64,000 bases of DNA from RECM01 sp047921215 (GTDB lineage Bacteria > Bacteroidota > Rhodothermia > Balneolales > Cyclonatronaceae): the NCBI GenBank assembly GCA_047921215.1, contig JBLRWO010000005.1, positions 1 to 64,000 on the forward strand, in the 5' to 3' direction. The first letter of the stretch is position 1; each line of letters opens with the position of its first letter. Made by a program: the position numbers and the translations under genes. The notes below the pieces were generated by a model that saw only the letters and a list, made by a program, of their open reading frames with translations, searched no databases and was not told the DNA's origin. Positions 7,216-15,734 of this stretch are shown here, one piece after another.

Positions 7216-7240
7216 AGAGTAATAATTGACAGAAAAGGAC

Positions 7241-7263
7241 ACCCGTCATTCAAAATGACGGGT
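7241..7263. repeat. perfect 10-bp stem hairpin
   Basis: ACCCGTCATT and AATGACGGGT are exact reverse complements around a CAA loop, 25 bases after the membrane-protein stop. No T-run follows. Part of the arm (ATGACGGGT) recurs at 8035-8043, so this may be a dispersed genomic repeat rather than a terminator. Confidence 0.55.
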
Positions 7264-7363
7264 CCAGGCAAAAGATGATCTGATACCGGATTTTGGCGGG
7301 GGTTAGAGCAACCATCAGTCTATTTAAGTGACACTACTCACCTTTTTTTACAACGGAGACCTC

Positions 7364-7850
7364 ATGAGACACATAGAGACACACAGAACACGCCGATCTG
7401 GTCCGTGAAAGTAAGGAACTCGCCGAAAACGCCGGGGAAGAGCAAAAGGAGTTAGCAGAAATCTACGTCAATCGGGGTCTTGATGCGGAACTGGCTTCCG
7501 AGGTAGCTGCCCAGCTAATGCGATTTGATGCACTGGGTGCACATGCTCGTGATGAGCTGGGCATATCCGATTCCAGGACAGCCCGGCCCGTTCAGACGGC
7601 ATTTGCCTCTGCCGGGACGTTTGCAGTGGGCGCCATGCTTCCGCTGCTGGTCGTTGTTTTACTTTCCGGCACTGCACTCTTGTGGGCAGTTTCTGGCAGT
7701 TCACTCTTATTCCTTGCATTACTGGGTTCAGTTTCCGCCAGAGCTGGTGGCGCCCCGGTACTGGCCGCCGCCTCACGTGTCACCTTTTGGGGTGCTCTTG
7801 CAATGGCATTGACCGCCGCGGTGGGCGCGCTCTTCGGGGTGGTAGCCTGA
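7364..7850 (+). pseudogene. VIT1/CCC1-family iron/manganese transporter with its middle deleted
   Basis: The gene starts normally: GGAGA Shine-Dalgarno, then ATG 7364 giving MRHIETHRT, the usual opening of bacterial VIT1/CCC1 proteins (vacuolar-type Fe/Mn membrane transporters). It then jumps directly to the cytoplasmic-domain helix, ADLVRESKELAE through EIYVNRGLDAELA, in another frame, and continues with the C-terminal membrane segments to the stop at 7850. The missing part is the first two membrane helices with the conserved metal-site loop, about 70 residues. The join falls at ACAGAACAC, which could encode either HRTE or the TE.ADL of the helix, so a microhomology deletion is plausible. 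The 3' part alone would give a 110-residue protein from ATG 7518, which cannot be a complete transporter. Confidence 0.72.
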
Positions 7851-8266
7851 TCGCACAAAAAGCGCGATACCGACGCCCGGCAACTCGTTACGGCTAATAG
7901 TATATGTTTGATAAATTGATGTTACCAAATTGAGGATGAACAGCTGCTTGAGCTAACAGTTTTCTTGCCGAATTGAGTGGTTATCACAGGGGGGATGTTA
8001 TTTAAAACGCATTTCATGACGATTCGCCCCGGGATGACGGGTGAGTAAGGGTTGCTAATACCTCAGGAATCCGGCTTGAGTCCTTCTGAAGATTGCAAAA
8101 AAAAGTCCTGAAGCATTTCTGTAATCTTTATCGCAGTCTGATTGTCAAACAACAATCGCTTAACCGGAAGTGTTCTGGATTTCGCCTTTGGAGAGTTGGT
8201 TCCCATGCCGTTTAGCCTCCGGACCACCGGCCGGCCATACGAACAACCAGGAGCAAGGAAACAACA
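7851..8266. other. intergenic stretch without a supportable gene
   Basis: 416 bases between two pseudogenes. It holds a second copy of the ATGACGGGT segment (8035-8043). A minus-strand reading of about 47 codons (start near 8205, end near 8063) has a helical, charged character but no recognisable family and no clear ribosome-binding site, so it is not called. The last 30 bases contain a Shine-Dalgarno-like AGGAG for the ferredoxin start at 8267. Confidence 0.5.
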
Positions 8267-8810
8267 ATGGCGAAGGATCTGAGTCAAACAAAGTGGCATG
8301 GCATTGCAAGACAGGAAATTCCGTGGTCTCCCACTGTGGATGCTGACGCATGTATCGGGTGCGAGTTGTGTTACGTAACTTGTCTGCCCGACACAAGCTA
8401 TAAGTTTTCCCTCAAGTGACATCATCTGGAAGCTTGAACGCGAGCACAAGATATTCAGGATCGTTCATGCCGAAGCAAGGGAGAAGCGCGACAAGGTGGC
8501 CGCTCTGGAAGCCAGGCAGAAGGCAGAGGAGCAAATTGCCGGTACATCATCGCGTGCAAGGGTTCGCATTGCTGGTGTTTTCGGAGATAAACGTTTACTG
8601 TTAAAGCTGCAGGAGCTGATTACGGGTCGTCCATATGACATCGTAAACCTGCAACTGAACGTACCAACGATAAAGGGTCTTCTGGAGAACACCCCGGCTC
8701 ACATGGACTTCGAGGTGGTATCGACTGTCCAGGAGGACGTGATTTCACTCATCAATGAGCTGAGAACTCTGATAACCGAAAACGGCCTTGTTTGGGTGGA
8801 TCAAAGGTAG
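8267..8810 (+). pseudogene. two-cluster ferredoxin with a C-terminal domain, broken by an internal deletion and frameshift
   Basis: ATG 8267 with upstream AGGAG starts an acidic N-terminus (KWHGIARQEIPW) and one 4Fe-4S motif, CIGCELCYVTC, then goes out of frame and stops at 8419 after 50 residues. In the other frame, without a start codon of its own, the sequence resumes as CPTQAISFPSSD, which is the tail of a second 4Fe-4S motif (CxxxCP). It continues through a charged helix (KLEREHKIFRIVHAEAREK) into an alpha/beta domain of about 85 residues (RVRIAGVFGDKRLL to LVWVDQR) ending at 8810. The two readings together describe one protein lacking roughly 30-40 residues between the clusters. I do not recognise the C-terminal domain. 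A short 50-residue ferredoxin product is possible but would hold only one incomplete site. Confidence 0.65.
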
Positions 8811-8901
8811 AATTGTGGCTACAGCCCTGAACCGGCAGGTCGCCCTTTGAGCAAGGCTGGCATCAAACATCACAGAACCAACCAGCAGGTCGGAGGTATA
8901 T

Positions 8902-9303
8902 ATGAACCTGCTGCGCGCAAGGGCTGGAAATGACGAGTACAGGGATGATGCCTTGCATTATGCCCGTCAGCTTGTGGAGCTGAATGCAACCGATTTTTAG
9001 GTGCATCAGGCCCTTGGGTATCTGCATCTGCTTGAGTCGTTGAAAATCGGGCAGGATGCGCCCGATTTTCAGGCCCGAACAATAGTCGGCGACGATGTAT
9101 CTCTTTCCGATCTGAGAGGGAATGTTGTTTTGCTCGAATTCTGGGCAACCTGGTGCGGGCCATGTCTGCCTGAAATTCCCAAACTCTATAATGTAGCAGG
9201 TATACCAAGGTTGTACCTGATTGGCCCGGACGGGAAAATAATAGCCAGGGATTTACGGGGTGAGCAAATGATTGAGAAAACCGGGTCATTTATGACCCAG
9301 TGA
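8902..9303 (+). pseudogene. TlpA/AhpC-type thioredoxin-like protein, decayed
   Basis: GGAGGT at 8892-8897 leads to ATG 8902, but an in-frame TAG occurs at 8998-9000 after a short helical, TPR-like region. The frame then gives the thioredoxin-fold protein: IGQDAPDF, VSLSDLRGNVVLLEFWATWCGPC with the redox CGPC, then PEIPKLY. At that point it joins directly to NVAGIPRLYLIGPDGKI, the conserved cis-Pro strand. About 40 residues that normally lie between the active-site helix and this strand are gone, in frame. The last codons lie in a 16-base palindrome (9283-9298). With a nonsense codon and an internal deletion it is not expected to work. A GTG start at 9001 could still give a 100-residue product. 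Confidence 0.68.
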
Positions 9304-9490
9304 GCGGGTGATTCAGTTAGGAAAGAATGTTTTTTGCTGGATATCATGAACAGGGTATGGTACATTGACGGATAATCTGTCAGGCTCAGAAAATTTGTTT
9401 TGATGCGGCCTGATACCGGTTAATAACTGACTTCAATGCTGCCATTTTTGTTTTTCATCAGAATGCTTCATTTGGCATATTCATTGGTAG

Positions 9491-9503
9491 TTTAACCGGT
9501 TTA
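9491..9503. promoter_or_regulatory. LacI/GalR-like operator upstream of the beta-glucosidase
   Basis: TTTAACCGGTTTA, with AACCGGTT as the perfect centre, lies 40 bases before the GH3 start. LacI-family regulators of sugar genes bind CG-centred palindromes of this kind. No regulator gene is in the window, so this is inference from the site and its position. Confidence 0.4.
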
Positions 9504-9542
9504 CCATATTTAAATCAATCAACCAGCATTAATATTCTTCAC

Positions 9543-11909
9543 ATGTCTGTCTCTTCAATTCAACTCAAAATTTTATCTCTGATACTGATTCTCCATTTTT
9601 TGGGAGTGCAGTTTCTTTATTCCCCATCAGCCAATCCTCCAGTCCTTGAGATCGAAACCCGGCTTTCGGATGAGGAGATCCGGGATAAGGCAGACCGCCT
9701 GCTCGACCAGATGACCCTCGAGGAAAAGGTCGGCCAGATGACCCAGATCACGCTGGATGTACTCGGAAAGGGGGATGATGTGTTCACCAGTCATGAGCCG
9801 TTCGAACTCGACCCGGCAATGATGGAGCTGGCGTTTCAGAAGTATCACATCGGCTCTGTGATGAACACCACCAACAACCGGGCCCGCACTCCTGAATTCT
9901 TCAACAGGCTGATAGCCGAACTGCAGGACTACGCCATAGAACACTCACGGCTCGACATCCCCATCATTTTTGGCATCGACATGATTCACGGTGCATCGTA
10001 TGTTGACGGGGCCACGCTCTTTCCGCAGCAGATAGGGATGGCGGCAACGTGGAACCCTGGGCTGGTGCGCCGGGCCGCCGAAATCACCGCCTATGAAACC
10101 CGGGCGGCCGGTCTGCCATGGACCTTTTCGCCCGTACTTGACCTCGGGGTGGATCCGCGCTGGCCCCGCCAGTGGGAGACCTTCGGGGAGGATCCCCACC
10201 TGGCATCTGTGCTGGCCCATGAAATGATCAAAGGCTACGAGGGCGAGGACAACGACATCGGCAATCCGTACCATATAGCGACCAGCCTGAAACACCTGCT
10301 GGGCTATTCGCACACACTGAGCGGCCGCGATCGCACCCCGGCCTGGATCCCCGAGTCGCAGCTGCGCGAATACCACCTTCCACCGGTCCGGGCCGGTATC
10401 AATGCGGGGGCGCTCAATGTGATGCTCAACTCGGGCGAGATCAACGGCATTCCGTTCCACTCCAACCGTGACCTGATCACCGGCCTGCTGAAAGAGGAGC
10501 TGGGCTTCGAGGGGTTCGCACTGACCGACTGGCGGGATATTATCTACCTTCACACAAGGCACCGCATCGCATCATCCTACAAGGATGCCATACGCATTGC
10601 CATCAACGCCGGTGTGGATATGTCGATGGTGCCCTATGATTTTGATTTTGCCAGATACCTGGTGGAGCTGGTGAACGAAGGCGAGGTGCCGATGGAGAGG
10701 ATCGATGATGCGGTAAGGCGCATCCTCACGGTGAAGGTGAAACTGAATCTCTTTGAAAAGCCCTACACGGTACGTGAGGATTATCCGGAATTTGCCTCGG
10801 AGGCATTTGTGGAGGCTTCGCGGAATACCGCTCTGGAATCGATAACCCTGCTGAAGAACGAGGGCGACATATTGCCGTTGCAAACGGGCATAACCGCACT
10901 GATTGGCGGGCCGGCTGCCAACACCATGCGTCCGCTCAACGGCGGCTGGAGCTACTCATGGCAGGGCAATCTGACGGATGAGTTCACCGCCGGCAAGCTG
11001 ACCATCCACAAAGCCTTTGCCGAAAAGCTGGGCGCCGAAAATGTAACACTGTACGAGGGTGTGCGTTTCAACCACGAGGGCGACTGGGATGAGGAGATTG
11101 TGGACGATCTCGACCTTTTCCGCCAAAAAGCGGAGCAGGCCGATCTGATTGTGCTGGCCCTGGGCGAGAACTCCTATTGCGAGAGTCCGGGCAATCTTCA
11201 GGACCTGTATCTGTCAGACAACCAGCAGGAGTTGGTCCGCATTGCGGCGGCAACTGGCAAGCCCGTACTGATGGTGCTGGTGCAGGGGCGGCCAAGGCTG
11301 ATCAGCAAGGTGGAACCGCTTGTTCCGGCTATCATCAACGCCTACCTGCCCTCAAACTACGGGGCTGAAGCACTGGTTTCACTGGTGTTCGGCGAGACCA
11401 ATTTTTCGGGACGCCTTCCCTATACTTATCCGCGGTATCCCAACGATCTGATTCCCTATTACCACAAACACACCGATCAGGTGACCGTGAATGGTGTACC
11501 GGTCGGTACGCCTTTCAATCCGCAGTATGAGTTCGGATTCGGCCTGAGCTATTCCGATTTTGAGTACGTATCGCTGACCACAGACGGCGATTCCTACGGG
11601 GCGGATGATACCATAGAGATCACCGTTGAGGTGAGGAACACATCCCGCCGAGACGGCAAGGAGACCGTCATGCTGTTCTCATCTCAGCTCTACGCCTCTG
11701 TCACTCCGTCCGTAAAACGGCTGCGTGCATTCGAAAAGGTGGAGATCGCTGCGGGAGCAACTGAACAGGTTCATTTCAGCATACCCGTTACCGATCTGGC
11801 GCTTATTGGCCGGGACAACCGCCGGCGGGTGGAGAAGGGCGGATTCATACTCCGGGTGGGCGGTATCGAAGAGCCAGTAGTGATCACGGAGAATGTGTTA
11901 ATGGATTAA
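9543..11909 (+). CDS. glycoside hydrolase family 3 beta-glucosidase (BglX-like)
   Basis: 788-residue exo-acting beta-glycosidase, probably periplasmic or surface-exposed. A hydrophobic N-terminal segment (about residues 7-27) should act as signal or anchor. The GH3 barrel follows: MTLEEKVGQM, a GIDMIHG motif, the PRWPRQWETFGEDP block and SLKHLLGYS. The catalytic nucleophile is expected to be Asp329 in GFALTDW. The second alpha/beta domain includes VLALGENSYCESPGN, where the acid-base residue normally lies. A C-terminal fibronectin-III-like domain ends the protein (about 690-775). Length matches BglX (about 765). It lies alone, after a pseudogene and a LacI-like operator, and ahead of a sugar porter on the same strand after a 633-base gap. 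It likely cleaves beta-glucosides or related oligosaccharides. Confidence 0.9.
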   Translation: MSVSSIQLKILSLILILHFLGVQFLYSPSANPPVLEIETRLSDEEIRDKADRLLDQMTLEEKVGQMTQITLDVLGKGDDVFTSHEPFELDPAMMELAFQKYHIGSVMNTTNNRARTPEFFNRLIAELQDYAIEHSRLDIPIIFGIDMIHGASYVDGATLFPQQIGMAATWNPGLVRRAAEITAYETRAAGLPWTFSPVLDLGVDPRWPRQWETFGEDPHLASVLAHEMIKGYEGEDNDIGNPYHIATSLKHLLGYSHTLSGRDRTPAWIPESQLREYHLPPVRAGINAGALNVMLNSGEINGIPFHSNRDLITGLLKEELGFEGFALTDWRDIIYLHTRHRIASSYKDAIRIAINAGVDMSMVPYDFDFARYLVELVNEGEVPMERIDDAVRRILTVKVKLNLFEKPYTVREDYPEFASEAFVEASRNTALESITLLKNEGDILPLQTGITALIGGPAANTMRPLNGGWSYSWQGNLTDEFTAGKLTIHKAFAEKLGAENVTLYEGVRFNHEGDWDEEIVDDLDLFRQKAEQADLIVLALGENSYCESPGNLQDLYLSDNQQELVRIAAATGKPVLMVLVQGRPRLISKVEPLVPAIINAYLPSNYGAEALVSLVFGETNFSGRLPYTYPRYPNDLIPYYHKHTDQVTVNGVPVGTPFNPQYEFGFGLSYSDFEYVSLTTDGDSYGADDTIEITVEVRNTSRRDGKETVMLFSSQLYASVTPSVKRLRAFEKVEIAAGATEQVHFSIPVTDLALIGRDNRRRVEKGGFILRVGGIEEPVVITENVLMD

Positions 11910-12542
11910 CAGCCCAAACCGGCTTTCCACGCACTCATCGAACGGACATTATGAAAACAATAGTGGTTTTTGACGTGGCCCAATCCATGCTTGGCAGAGG
12001 CAGGTACAGATCCGAAGCCGTGGATGATCACCGACAGCACTGGATTATTTATACGCAACGCTCGTGTCAGGGGAAAGTGCGTTTTTTAAAGTCGGCGACC
12101 GTCTGATATGGACGAAGATGGATGAAGTGACCTGAACATGGTGCAACAAACTGTCAAGAGAAGATAATGCAGCGGCATCATTCAGATGATGGTCTGTCTC
12201 GTTACCGGGTACATCCTGTTGACGAGGCATTGACATGTTTATAATAAATGTGCAGCCTGGCAGCACTTACATCTGAGGCTTGAGGTGCTGAATGCGGGCA
12301 ATTTTTTTCAGATTTTCAGTGAGGCATATTTTTGATTATGGGTGTATGGTCTGGATTGAAAAAGAAAAATCCTTCAAGAATCATGTGGTACATTTGGCGA
12401 AGAATAGTATTTTGAACCGGAGCTGATTTTATAGTGATGAAAATTGTGCGATAATTTGCAGTAGGATGATTTACAAAACAGGTGGATGTATTCGAATGAT
12501 CCGGTTTCTTAAAAGGTGTTCTCAATCCGATAGCTGATAATT
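11910..12542. other. intergenic stretch between GH3 and the sugar porter
   Basis: 633 bases with no reading frame I can support. A 51-codon frame starting MKTIVVFDV at 11950 has no recognisable family or Shine-Dalgarno sequence. The AT-rich part after 12300 probably holds the promoter of the transporter, but no clear operator is seen. Confidence 0.5.
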
Positions 12543-14114
12543 ATGGACGGCAGGCAATTTTTAGTTACACGTATTGCGCTGACTGTAGCGCTGGGCGGGT
12601 TCCTGATGGGCTTCGATGCTTCGGTTATCTCTGGTGTGGTCCGGTTTATCGAGCCCGAGTTCGGCCTGTCGAAGCTGGAACTGGGCTGGGCCGTAGGGTC
12701 GCTCACTCTCACCGCTACACTGGGCATGATGCTGGCCGGACCGCTTAGCGACCGTTTCGGCCGGCGTACCATTCTGAAAGTGGCCGCTATACTTTATGCG
12801 GTTTCCGCGGTTTCATCTGCCCTGGCACCAACATTCACCATACTTGTTCTGGCCAGAATGATCGGCGGACTGGGTGTAGGCGCATCGCTGATTCTTGCGC
12901 CGATGTACATCGCCGAAATGTCGCCTCCCGCTATCCGTGGGCGTATGGTAAGCTTCAACCAGCTGAATATCGTAATCGGTATATCCACAGCGTTCTTTAC
13001 CAATTATCTGATTCTTCGCTGGGGCCAGTCGGGGGCGGCCTGGGCAAGTGCACTCCTGCTGGATGTGCACAACTGGCGATGGATGCTCGGGCTGGAGACC
13101 CTGCCTGCAGTTCTGTATTTCGTCGGTCTCTATTTTGTACCAAAAAGCCCGCGCTGGCAAATTCTGAAAGGTGAGACAGAGGAAGCCAGGAACACACTCG
13201 CCCGTCTGGCCGGAGAGGATGAGGCCGATAGGCAGGTCAGGGATGTACTGCAAAGCCTTGAGGCCGACAAAACCAGGGAGAAGGTATCCGTTAAAGAGAT
13301 TTTTCAACCGGCCCTGCGGCTTGTTCTGGTGATCGGGGTCTCTCTGGCCATTCTGCAGCAGATTACGGGAATTAATGCGGTCTTCTTCTATGCTCCCATG
13401 ATTTTCGAGCAGTCGGGCATAGGTGCCGATGCATCGTTTGTACAGGCGATACTCGTGGGTCTTACCAACCTGGTATTCACCATTCTTGCGTTGCTGTTCA
13501 TTGATCGGCTGGGACGTAAACCCCTGCTCATTGTTGGCATGACAGGAATTGCAGTCATGATGATGTTGCTGGCATGGGGATTCCATTCGGCCAGTTACGA
13601 ACTGACTCCTCAAAGCATCGAAACCCTCGACGAATCGATCGATAAATCGGCACTTATGGCAGGGATGAGCGGCATCACTTATCCAAATGATGTGTTGTTC
13701 AGACGGGCGCTTGCCGATGCACTCGGTGATGAAGCGGCCGTAGCACACGAATCGGCCATCATCACCGCCGCCATTGATATCAATCCCGGACTGATCCTGT
13801 TCGGCATTATCGGTTTTGTAGCCTCCTTTGCTATTTCCATAGGACCCGTAATGTGGGTAATGTTCTCAGAATTGTTCCCGTTGCGGGTGAGAGGCATCGC
13901 TATATCGTTTGCAGGTTTCATAAATTCCGGGGTCAGTTTTTTGGTTCAGGTGGTATTCCCCTGGGAGCTGGCCAACCTTGGGAACAGTGTTACATTCCTC
14001 ATCTACGGATTATTTGCTGTAGTGGGACTGGTTTTCGTCTGGCGGGTTGTGCCGGAAACCAAGAATAAAACACTGGAAGAACTGGAAGATCAATTGGTAA
14101 GGAAAATTAAGTGA
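12543..14114 (+). CDS. sugar porter family MFS transporter
   Basis: 523-residue inner-membrane sugar transporter, 12 predicted helices, most likely a proton symporter. Family marks: GFDASVISG in helix 1, DRFGRR between helices 2 and 3, PKSPRW after helix 6, the QQITGINAVFFYAP sequence in helix 7 that lines the sugar site, and PETKNKTLEELE at the C-terminus. It is longer than usual (about 460-480) because of an extra acidic stretch of roughly 70 residues (13595-13790) between two late helices, rich in Asp/Glu and helical. It follows the GH3 gene on the same strand and could import the glucose released by it; the link is by position only. Confidence 0.9.
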   Translation: MDGRQFLVTRIALTVALGGFLMGFDASVISGVVRFIEPEFGLSKLELGWAVGSLTLTATLGMMLAGPLSDRFGRRTILKVAAILYAVSAVSSALAPTFTILVLARMIGGLGVGASLILAPMYIAEMSPPAIRGRMVSFNQLNIVIGISTAFFTNYLILRWGQSGAAWASALLLDVHNWRWMLGLETLPAVLYFVGLYFVPKSPRWQILKGETEEARNTLARLAGEDEADRQVRDVLQSLEADKTREKVSVKEIFQPALRLVLVIGVSLAILQQITGINAVFFYAPMIFEQSGIGADASFVQAILVGLTNLVFTILALLFIDRLGRKPLLIVGMTGIAVMMMLLAWGFHSASYELTPQSIETLDESIDKSALMAGMSGITYPNDVLFRRALADALGDEAAVAHESAIITAAIDINPGLILFGIIGFVASFAISIGPVMWVMFSELFPLRVRGIAISFAGFINSGVSFLVQVVFPWELANLGNSVTFLIYGLFAVVGLVFVWRVVPETKNKTLEELEDQLVRKIK

Positions 14115-14268
14115 TTACTTTTTTGAAAAATCATCTGTTCTTCATGTAGTTTTTAATCATCCGTTAGAAGTCGTGCACCTTGCTACTGAGGTGCCCGGAA
14201 CCCGGGCAGCCCGGCGGTATCGGGCAGAGAATTGCAGAGAAGTTTAACTGTCAGTAATTACCTGTTTT

Positions 14269-14296
14269 CAGGCAAAAGCAATCAGGCAAAAGCAAT
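14269..14296. repeat. direct tandem repeat, 2 x 14 bp
   Basis: CAGGCAAAAGCAAT occurs twice in direct succession, followed by a third partial CAGG. It lies in the leader of the small membrane protein gene. It may be a replication-slippage product. Confidence 0.8.
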
Positions 14297-14348
14297 CAGG
14301 CTGGGAAAACTCAACCTGGCACAGGCAACGAGGTATGAACAACCAGAT

Positions 14349-14615
14349 ATGAAGATCATCAGCAAACACAGATGGTGGTGGATATCGCTGATCATTGCCA
14401 CCATCATTGTTACATTTGTAACGACTCAGCAGCCTTCCGTGTCCGGCTTTTTATTCAGTATTGCGGGTCATCTAGTATTTTCAGTTGTTGTTGCAACCAT
14501 CCCGTGGCTTTTTTACCGTCTTTCAGGAAATCCTCTCACAACTGAGCAAATGATGTGGACAATCACTGTTGGATGGTTTATTCTTGCCGTGGCCAATTTA
14601 TGGGCAATGCCCTGA
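14349..14615 (+). CDS. small membrane protein of unknown function
   Basis: 88 residues with three hydrophobic stretches (about residues 9-26, 30-52 and 65-84), starting with a basic, tryptophan-rich sequence (KHRWWW). I chose ATG 14349; the frame is open upstream to 14232, but that part is hydrophilic, crosses the tandem repeat and is unlikely to be translated. No motif is recognised. It stands between the MFS gene and a SEC-C motif protein with about 170-230 bases on each side, so it is probably transcribed alone. Confidence 0.5.
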   Translation: MKIISKHRWWWISLIIATIIVTFVTTQQPSVSGFLFSIAGHLVFSVVVATIPWLFYRLSGNPLTTEQMMWTITVGWFILAVANLWAMP

Positions 14616-14786
14616 CCGGTTCTGGCTCAGTAAATATAAATAACCAGGCAGTTATCATCCCTGTAAACCGCAATTAGCAATTTGAGGGCGTGCATCCTGA
14701 TGCAATGGAAGCGGTTGTGATAAGGGTTCCGGGTTTATTTCTTTTCAGTATATTCCGCATTGTCTCGAATTAAATTACAAACGTTC

Positions 14787-15023
14787 ATGGCTGTTAAAAT
14801 CAACAGAAACGATCCCTGCCACTGCGGAAGCGGTAAGAAATACAAAAACTGCTGCCACGATAAAGACAATGCCAGGATATTTTCAAAGCTGGGACTGATT
14901 GGCCTGGCAATTTTACTCATAGTTGGTCTTGTGGTGGTCTGGCTGTCGCTGGCCGGTGGAGAAGGAGTACCAAGCTGCCCTGCAGGTACGGTCTGGTCAG
15001 ATGCTCATCAGCATTGTCATTAA
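14787..15023 (+). CDS. SEC-C motif protein with one membrane helix
   Basis: 78 residues. The N-terminal third is a SEC-C zinc-binding motif (DPCHCGSGKKYKNCC), the module at the C-terminus of SecA and in many small proteins. One membrane helix follows (about residues 35-56), and the tail has two more cysteines (SCPAG, CH). The start is ATG 14787; a TTG at 14760 would extend it by nine residues without homology. The combination of a SEC-C motif at the cytoplasmic face with a single anchor suggests a membrane-tethered zinc module. Its partner is unknown. Confidence 0.72.
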   Translation: MAVKINRNDPCHCGSGKKYKNCCHDKDNARIFSKLGLIGLAILLIVGLVVVWLSLAGGEGVPSCPAGTVWSDAHQHCH

Positions 15024-15212
15024 GAATCCGTTTTCAGCTGTATATTGTCGCAGCCGATGCAATTCGTAAACAGGCAGCCGGAGGTATATATGTTTTGCGA
15101 AGTGAGTAAATTGCACGTTGATTGTACAAACCGGCGGAACAGGCTTTAACCCGGTTAGCAAACAATCACTAAATTCACACCCCCCAAACAAACAAAGAAC
15201 CATCATGCTTAA

Positions 15213-15494
15213 TTTGCCTTTCAGACACGCGGGCTTGCCTTTCCGTTGCCTGACACCGGCACAATCACCTTCGACATTGTAGGGAACCTGACCATCCGGG
15301 ATAGTACAAGACCTGCCAGCTGGCGCGTTGACGCCCGTTTCGGTGAGGGAAGCCTCACGGGTACAGCCCGTACCGAGTTCACCTTCGAAGAATTCGGCAT
15401 GGAGAAACCCAGGGTGCGATCGGTACTCAGTGTTGCCGATGCCATCCGTCTCGAATCTGATTTCACGATGGTTGTTGAAAACCTGACCGAATAA
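15213..15494 (+). pseudogene. C-terminal fragment of a YceI-family protein
   Basis: About 90 residues match the second half of the YceI lipocalin-like barrel: LPDTGTITFDIVGNLTIR, STRPASWRVDA, TARTEFTFEEFGM, VLSVADAIRLESDF. YceI proteins are periplasmic isoprenoid-binding proteins of about 180-220 residues with a signal peptide. Here the frame has a stop (15210-15212) just upstream and no suitable start codon, so the first half is gone. A TTG at 15246 could start a non-exported product, but it would lack half the barrel. The nearby ATG at 15205 is in another frame. Confidence 0.65.
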
Positions 15495-15734
15495 TAAATT
15501 TCGGAAAACTGGAAACAGGATACAGGAAACAAGAAACAGGTAAGTTTGGTCGGAGAAATGGGGATGCCGACTGATGCCGGCTGAAGCCGGATGATGTTGT
15601 GCTGATATGTGGTGTGAGGTATCCTTTTTATGTATCATAATCTTTCATTTGTATTTCAAATAATAGCTATATTGATTTCGAGATATTCTGAGTGATGTCG
15701 CCCCCATTGCGTTCACCCCCAAAATGAGACATCC

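Noticed and set aside
8063..8449. Minus-strand frame of 128 codons
   Set aside because: Most of it is antisense to the ferredoxin remnant. The last 47 codons look helical but have no supporting signal.
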